This document shows, in pieces, positions 45,164 through 54,131 of a DNA stretch of 64,000 nt. Made by a program: the position numbers and the translations under genes. Every line of letters starts with the position of its first letter. The first letter of the stretch is position 1. The notes below the pieces were generated by a model. The model did not search any database and was not told the DNA's origin. It saw only the letters and a list, made by a program, of their open reading frames with translations. Source of the stretch: Bacteroidia bacterium (GTDB lineage Bacteria; Bacteroidota; Bacteroidia; UKL13-3); contig JALONP010000002.1 in assembly GCA_025454875.1 (NCBI GenBank), forward strand, positions 122,206 through 186,205, read 5' to 3'.

Positions 45164-46324
45164 ATGATTCAAAGAAGCGCTTCGGTAAAAATAAAGCACC
45201 TGGCAAAGAAATTTCCAGCAGTAGGTTTATTAGGTCCACGCCAATCCGGAAAAACCACGCTAGCAAAAGAACTGTTTCCCAAAAAGCCTTATATCAGTTT
45301 TGAAAATCAAGACAACGTACTGCTTGCTCGAAAAGACCCTCGTGCGTTTTTAAATACCTTTAAAACAGGTGCCATCTTTGATGAAATACAGCGCGTACCC
45401 GACTTGCTTTCGTACATGCAAGGAATTATTGATTCGCAACCCAATAAAGTAGGTTTGTTCATCATTACAGGTTCTATGAATTTACTGCTACTTGATTCCG
45501 TTACCCAAACGCTTGCTGGCAGAATTGCATTTATTCATTTATTGCCCTTTAGTTATGCCGAACTCTCAACAAGCAAATTTGCATCACAGTCGCTCAATAA
45601 GTTATTGCTCAATGGAGGCTATCCAAGGTTATACGATCGTAAAATTGCACCTGCCGATTATTATCCCAACTACTTGCTAACTTATGTAGAAAGAGATGTA
45701 AGGCAAATTAAAAATATAGCGAGTCTAAGTTTGTTTCAAAGATTCCTAAAAATATGTGCTACCCGGGTTGGCCAAGAAATCAACTACTCATCAATAAGCA
45801 ATGATACAGGTGTGGACCAAAAAACCGTGATGAGTTGGTTTGGTATATTGGAAGCCAGTTTCATTGCATTTAGACTGGCTCCATTTTATAATAATTTAGG
45901 CAAACGACTGACCCAAATGCCCAAACTGTATTTTTATGATACTGGGCTGTGTTGTTCATTGCTTGAACTTGAAACAGAGTCACACGTGAATACGCATCCG
46001 CTGCGGGGTCATTTATTTGAAAACCTAATGATACTCGAACTTATGAAACAACGCTTCAACAATGGACAACGAAGCAATTTGTTTTATTGGCGTGATCGAA
46101 CCGGTAATGAAATTGACATTTTAATTGATCAATCTTCGCAAATTATACCCGTTGAAATCAAAACCGCAACTACCTTTAATACCGACTACCTTCGTGGAAT
46201 TAAGTACTGGAAAAAACTTCATCCCAAATTAAAAAACGCATACCTCATCTATACGGGAAAGAGCTACACCATTGATAATACTAATATTCTAAACTGGAAA
46301 GAAATTATTTCTATCAAAAATTAA
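45164..46324 (+). CDS. AAA ATPase with DUF4143 (PD-(D/E)XK-like) C-terminal domain
   Basis: 386 residues. The ATPase domain has Walker A GPRQSGKT at 24-31, Walker B AIFDEIQ with Asp73-Glu74, sensor ITGS (101-104) and LAGR (117-120). The DUF4143 part has a nuclease-like core: Glu316 and Asp318 in GNEIDILI, then Glu331-x-Lys333 in PVEIKTA. A winged-helix-like segment lies between (INYSSISNDTGVDQKTVMSWF). This family is common, variable in copy number, and has no proven job. The gene is bracketed by two near-identical palindromes 14 bp before its ATG and 18 bp after its stop. Confidence 0.88.
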   Translation: MIQRSASVKIKHLAKKFPAVGLLGPRQSGKTTLAKELFPKKPYISFENQDNVLLARKDPRAFLNTFKTGAIFDEIQRVPDLLSYMQGIIDSQPNKVGLFIITGSMNLLLLDSVTQTLAGRIAFIHLLPFSYAELSTSKFASQSLNKLLLNGGYPRLYDRKIAPADYYPNYLLTYVERDVRQIKNIASLSLFQRFLKICATRVGQEINYSSISNDTGVDQKTVMSWFGILEASFIAFRLAPFYNNLGKRLTQMPKLYFYDTGLCCSLLELETESHVNTHPLRGHLFENLMILELMKQRFNNGQRSNLFYWRDRTGNEIDILIDQSSQIIPVEIKTATTFNTDYLRGIKYWKKLHPKLKNAYLIYTGKSYTIDNTNILNWKEIISIKN

Positions 46325-46342
46325 ACGCAAATACGGTTAGAT

Positions 46343-46387
46343 AAAATTTGACAAATTCGGAATCTGATTCCGAATTTGTCAAATTTT
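46343..46387. repeat. Palindrome copy 2 bracketing the DUF4143 ATPase gene
   Basis: Arms 46343-46364 and 46366-46387 around a central T, identical in sequence to copy 1 at 45105-45149 apart from the centre. One more base pair extends it to 46342-46388. It starts 18 bp after the stop codon. Confidence 0.97.
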
Positions 46388-46516
46388 AATTACCTCCTTT
46401 TACAAAATAAAGTGTCCAATTTTTCTCTATCCCTATTCAGTATATCCACAATTCGCGTGTTGAAATTGAATACAGAATGAGAATTATTTACCAGCTTTGG
46501 AATATAAATTTTTACT

Positions 46517-47950
46517 ATGGCACTGAGTAGATTTTGGTCATATATCATTGTATGCAGTATTGTATACATCCTATTTATGCTTGCATCAGGCAGGCAGTAT
46601 AGCTTAAGCGGAATTGTTAACGGTAAGCAAAACGATCCTCTCGTAATTACTGAATATACACTTTCGCAATTGCCTCAAACAGATACCTCACTTGTAAATG
46701 CACTGCAAGCCCATAAAGTAGCAGCAAGCATCACTGGAGACTCTACCTATTTTTTGCTTGATAACGGTATAGTTCAACTCACCTCAGGCAAACAAGCAGC
46801 CGATGGCATTTTTCCTACATGCAAAAACACCATTATGGATATATGGTTACCTCTTATTGGCTACCTAACATTCTTTTGCGGCCTGCTTAACTTGCTTAAC
46901 GATTCCAACGCCATCACTAAACTTGCATCTGTACTTGCTCCCTTTTTTACAAGGGTTTTTCCTGAACTACCAAAGGGGCACCCAGCTTATGGCTTTATGA
47001 CCATGAATTTTGCTGCCAACTTCTTAGGTCTCGATAATGCAGCTACACCATTCGGATTGAAGGCAATGGAAAGCATGCAAGAAGCAAACCAGGATAAAAA
47101 CAAAGCAAGCAATAGCCAGATTATGTTTTTATGCCTCCATGCTGCAGGTCTTACGTTGATTCCTACCTCCATTATTGGATACCGCGCTGCGCAAAATGCA
47201 AGCAATCCGGCCGATATCATGCTACCTTGTATTATTACCTCCTTTATTGGAACATTAGCAGCACTCATTTTTGTAAGCATCAAACAACGCATTAACCTCT
47301 TAAATGGAGTTGTTATTGGATTTGTAACAGGCGTAAGTGCACTAATTGGTTTCTTATTGTTTTACGTAAATAAATTATCAGGCATTGAAAAGTTTCACTT
47401 TACCGGAAACTTAAGCAATGGCGTTTTGCTTATAATCATTTTAGCAATTGTGGCCTACAGTATTTGGCAAGAAAAAAATTTTAAAAATAATCAAACCAAT
47501 ATTTTCGATTCATTTGTGAATGGCGCCAAAGACGGCTTTACCACAGGGGTGCGTGTATTGCCTTACATGGTTGCCATGCTTGTTGCATTGAGTATTTTTC
47601 GCAACTCGGATTTAATGGAAATTATCATGGGCGGTCTTTCAAAAAGTTTATTGGCTTTAGGTGTTGATCCACAAATTATTCAAGCATTGCCTGTTGCCAT
47701 TATGCGCCCCTTTAGTGCTGGTGGCTCACGTGGGTTTATGCTCGATGCAATGAAGACATATGGCCCTGATAGCTTAGCTGGTCAACTATCGTGCTTGTTT
47801 CAAGGTGCAGCAGAAACTACGTTTTATGTAATTGCACTTTACTTTGGCTCGGTAAATATAAAAGAGACCCGTTATACCCTCGGCATTATGCTACTAGTTG
47901 ATTTGGTATGTGTACTCACTGCCATTTTCGTATGCAAAATCTACTTTTAA
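46517..47950 (+). CDS. Fused SpmA/SpmB-like membrane protein (nucleoside recognition domains)
   Basis: 477 residues. A helix at 8-25, a soluble extracytoplasmic stretch to about residue 100, then two Gate-type nucleoside-recognition domains. The first has MTMNFAANFLGLDNAATPFGLKAME, the second VRVLPYMVAMLVALSIFRNSDLMEI with IMRPFSAGGSRGFMLDAM. In Bacillus SpmA and SpmB are separate and involved in spore maturation; fused forms are common in non-sporing Bacteroidota, where the transported substrate is unknown. It stands alone between the cassette and DUF3127. Confidence 0.88.
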   Translation: MALSRFWSYIIVCSIVYILFMLASGRQYSLSGIVNGKQNDPLVITEYTLSQLPQTDTSLVNALQAHKVAASITGDSTYFLLDNGIVQLTSGKQAADGIFPTCKNTIMDIWLPLIGYLTFFCGLLNLLNDSNAITKLASVLAPFFTRVFPELPKGHPAYGFMTMNFAANFLGLDNAATPFGLKAMESMQEANQDKNKASNSQIMFLCLHAAGLTLIPTSIIGYRAAQNASNPADIMLPCIITSFIGTLAALIFVSIKQRINLLNGVVIGFVTGVSALIGFLLFYVNKLSGIEKFHFTGNLSNGVLLIIILAIVAYSIWQEKNFKNNQTNIFDSFVNGAKDGFTTGVRVLPYMVAMLVALSIFRNSDLMEIIMGGLSKSLLALGVDPQIIQALPVAIMRPFSAGGSRGFMLDAMKTYGPDSLAGQLSCLFQGAAETTFYVIALYFGSVNIKETRYTLGIMLLVDLVCVLTAIFVCKIYF

Positions 47951-48067
47951 GTTTGTAACACTCTCTTACACTTAACATTAAATATTATCAACGGTGTAAA
48001 ACAAAAGGCGTTTTTGAGTATTTTCGCAATTCACAATTTATGTAACATAATCAAATAAACGACACAT

Positions 48068-48439
48068 ATGGCACTCGACATCACCGGAAAAATTATCCAA
48101 AAATTAAACAAAACAGAAGGCGTAAGCAAAGCTGGAAAACCTTGGAGTAAACAAGAATTTGTGATTGAAACTCAAGAACAATATCCTCGCAAGGTTATGA
48201 TTAGCACCATGAATGATAAAGTTACTGAATTGGAACGCTTCAATGTTGGTGATATGATAACTGCATCACTTAACCTTGAGAGTCGCGAATACAATGGCCG
48301 TTGGTACACAGACGCACGTGCATGGAAAATACAAGGCAATGGTTCAGCGGCTAGCTCATCACCTGCTGCAGATCCTTTTCATCCCGATAACGAACCAAGT
48401 TTTACGGCTGACTCATCTACTGATGATTTGCCTTTCTAA
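48068..48439 (+). CDS. DUF3127 protein with SSB-like acidic tail
   Basis: 123 residues. The first 95 residues (ALDITGKIIQKLNKTEGVSKAG; QEFVIETQEQYPRKVMI; VGDMITASLNLESREYNGRWYTDARAWKI) form the OB-fold DUF3127 domain. A disordered Ser/Ala/Asp linker ends with DDLPF, which closely resembles the DDDIPF tip of single-stranded DNA-binding protein. The domain's function is unknown, but the tail suggests contact with SSB-interacting proteins. It has its own terminator. Confidence 0.85.
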   Translation: MALDITGKIIQKLNKTEGVSKAGKPWSKQEFVIETQEQYPRKVMISTMNDKVTELERFNVGDMITASLNLESREYNGRWYTDARAWKIQGNGSAASSSPAADPFHPDNEPSFTADSSTDDLPF

Positions 48440-48478
48440 TTTTTAGTAGCATAAGTTTCAACGAAAACAATAAACATT

Positions 48479-48509
48479 AAGGAAAGTAGTCTTACAGCAC
48501 TTTCCTTTT
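48479..48509 (+). terminator. Terminator after DUF3127 gene
   Basis: AAGGAAAGT and ACTTTCCTT form a 9-bp stem followed by TTG and a T-rich run. Confidence 0.65.
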
Positions 48510-48595
48510 GTTATTTTATACATGGTTGGATAATGAAGCAGTTGCCACCAAGCACACTGTGTCAACCACCCAAAATAAAGAATACCTAAAAGCGA

Positions 48596-50065
48596 ATGAT
48601 TAGTCACGACCTTAAAATATACAATACCCTTACCCGGCAAACCGAATTGTTTGAGCCTTTGCATAAAGGTCATGTAGGTATGTATGTGTGTGGACCAACC
48701 GTGTATAGCAATGCTCACCTTGGCAATGCGCGTACGTTTATGTCGTTCGACATTTTGTTCAGATACTTAACGCATTTAGGTTATAAAGTGAGGTACGTTC
48801 GCAATATTACCGATGCTGGTCATTTGGAAAGTGATGCCGATGAAGGCGAAGATAAAATAAGTAAAAAAGCAAAGCTCGAACAATTGGAACCGATGGAAAT
48901 CGTACAACGTTACACCATCGACTTTCACAACATGATGCAGTTATTTAATGCCCTACCCCCTAGTATCGAACCAACAGCTACAGGTCATATCATTGAACAA
49001 ATTGAAATGACAAAAAAAATCATTGCCAATGGATATGCTTACGAGGCAAATGGATCTGTGTACTTTGACGTAGAAAAATTTGCTGCACAACACAACTATA
49101 CAGCCCTCACTGGGCGTAACCTAGAAGACTTAATGAACGGTACCCGCGAATTAGGTGGACAAGATGAAAAACGTGGCCGACTAGATTTTGCACTCTGGAT
49201 TAAAGCAAACCCAGAACACATCATGCGCTGGCCAAGTCCTTGGGGCGAAGGTTTCCCTGGTTGGCATTTGGAGTGCTCTGCTATGAGCTCTAAATACTTA
49301 GGCGACCAATTTGACATTCATGGTGGCGGAATGGATTTAGCACCAACGCACCACACCAATGAAATTGCCCAAAACATTGCTTGTTCACATAAAACGCCAG
49401 CACGGTATTGGATTCATACAAATATGCTTACGGTAAATGGTCAAAAAATGAGCAAAAGCTTAGGTAATTCTTTTTTACCTCATGAACTGTTTACGGGCAA
49501 CCATCCTTTACTCGAAAAAGGTTACAGCCCAATGACGGTTCGCTTTTTTGTACTGCAAGCCCACTACCGCAGTACACTCGACTTTAGCAACGAAGCCTTA
49601 CAAGCTGCTGAAAAAGGATTTGCACGTTTGATGAATGCCATGAAACTACTCGATGGATTAAAAACAAGTGCTACATCAACAACCAATATCCAGGCATTAA
49701 AAGATAAAGTTTATGCTGCCATGAATGACGACTTGAACACGCCAATCGCATTGTCACATTTATTTGAAGGTGTTAGGGTGATTAATAGTGTTAGTGATGG
49801 AAAAGAAACTTTAACAGAGTTAGATAAAGCTCTTTTGATTCAATTAATGAGAACCTTTGTATTTGATGTGCTTGGGTTAAAAGAAGAAAACGCTGTGAAT
49901 ACCGATAAAATTGATGGCTTGATGAGTATGATTTTAAATGTTCGTAATGAAGCAAAAGCCAAAAAAGATTTTGCAACCAGCGATTTAATTAGAGAGAAAC
50001 TCAAAGAAATTGGATTCGAAATAAAAGATGGAAAAGAAGGAACAACCTACACATTGAGTAATTAG
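48596..50065 (+). CDS. cysS: Cysteinyl-tRNA synthetase
   Basis: 489 residues. The HIGH-type motif reads [10 protein letters not shown], the first zinc Cys is in MYVCGPTVY, further ligands are in [10 protein letters not shown] and HHTNE, and the KMSKS motif is exact. The C-terminal helical anticodon-binding part is complete and the length is normal. It precedes the M28 peptidase gene by 22 bp on the same strand. Confidence 0.97.
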   Translation: MISHDLKIYNTLTRQTELFEPLHKGHVGMYVCGPTVYSNAHLGNARTFMSFDILFRYLTHLGYKVRYVRNITDAGHLESDADEGEDKISKKAKLEQLEPMEIVQRYTIDFHNMMQLFNALPPSIEPTATGHIIEQIEMTKKIIANGYAYEANGSVYFDVEKFAAQHNYTALTGRNLEDLMNGTRELGGQDEKRGRLDFALWIKANPEHIMRWPSPWGEGFPGWHLECSAMSSKYLGDQFDIHGGGMDLAPTHHTNEIAQNIACSHKTPARYWIHTNMLTVNGQKMSKSLGNSFLPHELFTGNHPLLEKGYSPMTVRFFVLQAHYRSTLDFSNEALQAAEKGFARLMNAMKLLDGLKTSATSTTNIQALKDKVYAAMNDDLNTPIALSHLFEGVRVINSVSDGKETLTELDKALLIQLMRTFVFDVLGLKEENAVNTDKIDGLMSMILNVRNEAKAKKDFATSDLIREKLKEIGFEIKDGKEGTTYTLSN

Positions 50066-50087
50066 CAATGAATAATTAAACCTACAA

Positions 50088-51062
50088 ATGAAATTAAAGT
50101 TAGCCGTTCAATTTTTTGTTGTTGCAAGTTTTAGTTTATTGTTTTTGACTTGTAACAACGAGCCTAAAAAACCTAAAACAGAAACCCAGCAACCCGCTGC
50201 ATACAAGCAAGTTTCGCCAAACTTTAATGCAGACTCCGCTTATTATTATGTAAAAACACAAGTTGATTTTGGCCCTCGAGTAACCAACAGCGCACCTCAC
50301 AAAAAATGTGGCGATTGGCTGGTAAAAGAGTTGAAAAAATATACGGATAATGTTATTGAACAAAAAACAATCATTACCCATTATGACGGCACCAAATTGA
50401 ATGTGCGCAATATTATTGCTGAAATAAATCCCAGAGCAACGAAACGCATTTTGCTAGCAGCACATTGGGATTCGCGTGATAGGGCCGACAAAGATGTGGT
50501 AAATCAAGATAAACCTATTTTAGGTGCAAATGATGGTGCAAGTGGTGTTGGAGTATTGATGGAAATTGCCCGAATCGTAAAATCAAATCCTGTAAATATT
50601 GGTATTGATATTGTTTTGTTTGATGCCGAAGATTTAGGAAACAACCTAAACGCAAATTCTTATTGTTTAGGATCACAATTTTGGTCCGCCAATTTACACC
50701 ACCCAAACTACAAAGCCGATTTTGGAATATTATTGGATATGGTTGGTCGCACCAATGTTGTTTTCGGATGGGAGGCTAATTCATTTAGAAATGCCAAACC
50801 TATTTTAGAAAAAGTATGGGGAACGGCACACAACCTTAACTACGGCAAACACTTTGGATACATTCAATTAGGTGGAATTGATGACGATCATGTGTACATG
50901 AACAAGGCAGGCATACCAAGCATCGATATCATTGATTTTGATGCCAACGGTAATTTCCCCGAACACCACCACACCCATAACGACAACATGAATGTGATAG
51001 ACCGAAACACCCTAAAAGTTGTTGGGCAAACCGTGCTTGAAGTGATTTATACTTATCAATAG
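50088..51062 (+). CDS. M28-family peptidase/glutaminyl cyclase-like lipoprotein
   Basis: 324 residues. A lipoprotein signal ends LFLTC with Cys22 as lipid site. Zinc-site motifs: AAHWDSRDRAD, ILGANDGASGVGVLMEIA, DIVLFDAEDLG with the catalytic Glu, and EHHHTHNDNMN near the C-terminus. In Bacteroidota such exported M28 proteins include glutaminyl cyclases that make N-terminal pyroglutamate on T9SS and Sec cargo, as well as aminopeptidases. Whether this one is a cyclase or a peptidase cannot be settled from sequence. It sits after cysS. Confidence 0.85.
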   Translation: MKLKLAVQFFVVASFSLLFLTCNNEPKKPKTETQQPAAYKQVSPNFNADSAYYYVKTQVDFGPRVTNSAPHKKCGDWLVKELKKYTDNVIEQKTIITHYDGTKLNVRNIIAEINPRATKRILLAAHWDSRDRADKDVVNQDKPILGANDGASGVGVLMEIARIVKSNPVNIGIDIVLFDAEDLGNNLNANSYCLGSQFWSANLHHPNYKADFGILLDMVGRTNVVFGWEANSFRNAKPILEKVWGTAHNLNYGKHFGYIQLGGIDDDHVYMNKAGIPSIDIIDFDANGNFPEHHHTHNDNMNVIDRNTLKVVGQTVLEVIYTYQ

Positions 51063-51168
51063 TCACCAATGATTCTTAGTCACAATTAGGAATGCAAAAT
51101 AGATTATACCACTGAAAGTGTGAACAATTAGTGGGCAATGAACAAGTACTCCCGTTTATCTTGCACAC

Positions 51169-52284
51169 ATGCAATTTAGTTCGATATATGGCCAAGAAGA
51201 ACTTAAACAAAAGCTGATACAGTCTGCTGTAAATGGCCGTATCAGCCATGCTCAACTTTTTTTAGGCCCTGAAGGCAGTGGTGCGCTTCCTTTAGCTATT
51301 GCATATGCGCAATATATTAATTGTTTAAGCCCAACACCAACTGATAGTTGTGGTAGCTGCCCTTCATGTATAAAGTTCGAAAAATATATTCATCCAGACC
51401 TGCATTTTACTTTTCCTACAATTGCTATCGAAAAGAAAAAAACCAGCAATGATTTTATCAGCGAATGGCGTCAGGCGCTTCTCAACAATCCATACATGAG
51501 CGAATTGCAATGGCTGATGCATTTGGACGAAGAAGGCAAAAAACAAGGCAATATTACTGCTGAAGAATGCAGAGATATTATCCGTAAAGTGGGTTTAAAA
51601 TCATTTGAAGCAACATATAAAACAGTCATTATCTGGTTGCCTGAGTATATGAAGCAAGAAGGAAACATCCTGCTGAAACTGCTAGAAGAACCCCCTCCCC
51701 AAACACTTTTTATATTGGTTGCCCAAGATGCCGACAAGGTGATTGGAACCATCTTATCACGTACCCAAATCATCCGCATTCATCCGCTCTCAGATGCTGC
51801 CATTACCCAAGCGCTTATGGATAAATCCGCGCTTCCAACAAACGAGGCGCATACCATTGCCCGCGTGGCGGAAGGCAATCTAGCCCTGGCACTCTCGTTA
51901 AGTGAGGCAGGCAGATCGGATTATAACCAATTGTTTGCCATTTGGATGCGTGCATGTTTTAGCCGCAGCGTAGATGCCATCAACCAATCCATTGACTCTA
52001 TAACCGGCACGGGAAGAGAATTTATTAAAAGTTTCTTAGGATATAGCCTACATATGTTGCGATCTGCATTGTTATACCGTTATGCGCCTAACCAATTACT
52101 TCGTCTAAGCCCTGAAGAACTGGCGTTTATGCAGCGCTTTTCTTTTACAATGGACGATCGCAATATTCCCCAATTAATGAAAGCAATTAACGATGCTGCA
52201 TACCATGTAGAACGCAATGCCGACTTACGCATCACCTTTTTAAATCTTTCTTTGTATATTAGCCACCGCTTGTACAAAGCATAA
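51169..52284 (+). CDS. holB: DNA polymerase III subunit delta-prime
   Basis: 371 residues. A clamp-loader subunit. SSIYGQEELKQKL and SHAQLFLGPEGSGALPLA begin the AAA fold; the P-loop lacks the Lys, as expected for the non-ATP-binding delta-prime. A zinc finger (CLSPTPTDSCGSCPSC) follows, then KTVIIWLPEYMKQEGNILLKLLEEPP. The SRTQIIRIHPL arginine finger region is present. It is the first gene of the holB-ricT-gldH group. Confidence 0.92.
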   Translation: MQFSSIYGQEELKQKLIQSAVNGRISHAQLFLGPEGSGALPLAIAYAQYINCLSPTPTDSCGSCPSCIKFEKYIHPDLHFTFPTIAIEKKKTSNDFISEWRQALLNNPYMSELQWLMHLDEEGKKQGNITAEECRDIIRKVGLKSFEATYKTVIIWLPEYMKQEGNILLKLLEEPPPQTLFILVAQDADKVIGTILSRTQIIRIHPLSDAAITQALMDKSALPTNEAHTIARVAEGNLALALSLSEAGRSDYNQLFAIWMRACFSRSVDAINQSIDSITGTGREFIKSFLGYSLHMLRSALLYRYAPNQLLRLSPEELAFMQRFSFTMDDRNIPQLMKAINDAAYHVERNADLRITFLNLSLYISHRLYKA

Positions 52285-52321
52285 TTTAAAAGTTCGTTAA
52301 CATACAAAATAAGAGATATAA

Positions 52322-53614
52322 ATGGGATGTGGTTCAGGAGGATGCAGCACTGGTGGAGGTTGTTCGGGAGGATGCAGTACTGGTGGATGCAATAAATTAA
52401 ATACATACGATTGGCTTGGCATAATGGAAATGCCTCCATATATGAAACCTTTTGACGTAGTAGAAGTACGTTTTAAAGGCACACGTAAAGAGTTTTACCG
52501 CAATACGCAGCAACTTGACATTACGCTAAACGATACCGTGGTAGTAGAAATGGAAAACGGCTATGATATTGGAAAAGTAGCCACCAAAGGTGAAATGTGT
52601 AAACTGCAATTGCGCAAAGCTGGATTGCAGGAAGACGGGCAATTCCGTAAAATAATGCGCAGGGCAAGTGATGCCGACCTTGCTCGCCTCAAAGAAAATC
52701 AAGAGCTTGAAGTTCCCACCATGTACAAAGCACGGAGCATTGCCATGGAGCTTGGATTGAGCATGAAACTAAGCGATGTAGAATACCAAGGCGATAGACG
52801 CAAAGCTACTTTTTATTACACTGCAGAAGACCGCGTAGATTTTAGGGAATTAATTAAACGCCTTGCCGACTCATTTAAAGTGAGGGTAGAAATGCGCCAA
52901 ATTGGTTACCGTCAAGAAGCTGGAAGGCTTGGTGCAATTGGATCTTGCGGTCGTGAATTATGTTGTTCCACTTGGTTAACAGATTTTAAACTGGTACAAA
53001 CCAATGCTGCTCGTTACCAAAACCTATCACTCAATCCGCTTAAGTTATCAGGGCAATGTGGCCGACTTAAATGTTGTTTAAACTTTGAACTCGATAACTA
53101 TTTAGAAGCATGGAAAGAGTTTCCTGAAGAAGACCACGTAAGACTTGAGTTTACCAATGGCGCATACAAATTGGTTAAAACGGATATCTTAAAACGGCTG
53201 ATGTGGTTCATGCCCCTTACCGAAATTGGAGGCGAATGGATTAGTTTAAATGTAAACAAAGTAAAAGAATACCAAGAGCTAAACAAACGAGGCGAAAAGC
53301 CAGAACTTGAATACAAGCGTCCTATACCAAAAGTTGTTGAGTTAGATTTTAAAAACGATATGGGAACAGAGAGTCTTACACGTTTAGATGAGCGCAACAA
53401 AAAGAAATCAAAAAATAGGAATAAAAATAAAAACAGAAACAATAAAGGTGAAACGGCATCAACCCAAGCTAACCCTAACCAACCTGTTAAAAATATACCT
53501 AAGCAACAAGGTAACGACCAACGTAATAAACCACGCGGACAACAACCTCAGCAGCAACGCCCGCCTAAAAACAACCAACCTAAACCCAATACTCCGCCCA
53601 ATGAGCGCCCATAA
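52322..53614 (+). CDS. ricT: RicT/PSP1 domain protein
   Basis: 430 residues. The N-terminus is a Cys/Gly-rich tail with five cysteines (3, 8, 14, 18, 23) before NTYDWL. The PSP1 domain follows (about 40-290: VVVEMENGYDIGKVA; CGRELCCSTWLTDF; GRLKCCLNFELD) with further conserved Cys pairs. The C-terminal 100 residues are Lys/Asn then Gln/Pro/Asn-rich, probably disordered. In Bacillus, RicT (YaaT) with RicA and RicF binds FeS clusters and helps RNA processing. The last 14 bases overlap the gldH start. Confidence 0.92.
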   Translation: MGCGSGGCSTGGGCSGGCSTGGCNKLNTYDWLGIMEMPPYMKPFDVVEVRFKGTRKEFYRNTQQLDITLNDTVVVEMENGYDIGKVATKGEMCKLQLRKAGLQEDGQFRKIMRRASDADLARLKENQELEVPTMYKARSIAMELGLSMKLSDVEYQGDRRKATFYYTAEDRVDFRELIKRLADSFKVRVEMRQIGYRQEAGRLGAIGSCGRELCCSTWLTDFKLVQTNAARYQNLSLNPLKLSGQCGRLKCCLNFELDNYLEAWKEFPEEDHVRLEFTNGAYKLVKTDILKRLMWFMPLTEIGGEWISLNVNKVKEYQELNKRGEKPELEYKRPIPKVVELDFKNDMGTESLTRLDERNKKKSKNRNKNKNRNNKGETASTQANPNQPVKNIPKQQGNDQRNKPRGQQPQQQRPPKNNQPKPNTPPNERP

Positions 53615-54074
53615 ATGGACATACAGTTTGCTTGTAGGGTTGGTGTTTGGCTTGCAGGCATGCGACCCGCAACGTGTATTTGATGATAACAAACTGATTA
53701 ATGGTGAAGCATGGTATTACAAAACCACTTTCCCATTTGAAGTGCAAATAACCGATACCCAAGCTTATTACAATGTATATGTTAACCTAAGGGTAAATGC
53801 CGACTATAAGTACAGCAATATTTTTTTGTGGTTAAACACAACCAACCCCGATCGTAAAACAGATAAACGAAGGGTTGAAATCAAACTGGCTGACGAAAGT
53901 GGTAAATGGCTCGGCAGTGGTTTGGGTGATTTATACGATTACCAATTTCCCGTTTACCAAAAAGTGCGTTTTCCTCACAGCGGTTTTTACCGTTTTGAAG
54001 TTGAACAAAACATGCGCGAAGACACCTTGCAACATATCAAAGCAGTGGGTGTACGTGTTGAGAAAACAAGGTAA
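53601..54074 (+). CDS. gldH: Gliding motility lipoprotein GldH
   Basis: 157 residues from the ATG at 53601; the open frame begins 71 codons earlier inside ricT, but this ATG starts the lipoprotein signal (Cys21 after GLQA). The body reads RVFDDNKLINGEAWYY...FPFEVQITDTQAYYNVYVNLRVNADYKYSN, followed by a GSGLGDLYD segment, the GldH pattern. GldH is needed for gliding and T9SS-linked motility in Flavobacterium. It overlaps ricT by 14 bases, so it depends on ricT translation. No other gld or spr genes are in the window. Confidence 0.9.
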   Translation: MSAHKWTYSLLVGLVFGLQACDPQRVFDDNKLINGEAWYYKTTFPFEVQITDTQAYYNVYVNLRVNADYKYSNIFLWLNTTNPDRKTDKRRVEIKLADESGKWLGSGLGDLYDYQFPVYQKVRFPHSGFYRFEVEQNMREDTLQHIKAVGVRVEKTR

Positions 54075-54131
54075 TGATGATAATCGTGCCCAAAGCATCT
54101 CATTATCTTAAACTCATATGCAGCACAAATT

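Noticed and set aside
45100..45303. 67-codon open frame running through palindrome 1
   Set aside because: It is translated from the palindrome and an alternative frame of the ATPase gene; no family similarity.
45105..46387. CRISPR repeats
   Set aside because: Only two copies, more than 1.2 kb apart, separated by one coding gene, and fully palindromic; not an array.
45104..46388. Classical insertion sequence
   Set aside because: The enclosed protein has no DDE, Y1 or Ser transposase motif, and no short target duplication is clear at the outer edges; kept only as a hypothesis of a novel unit.
53388..53600. Longer N-terminus for the GldH gene
   Set aside because: It would read through the end of ricT; the ATG at 53601 begins a proper lipoprotein signal.
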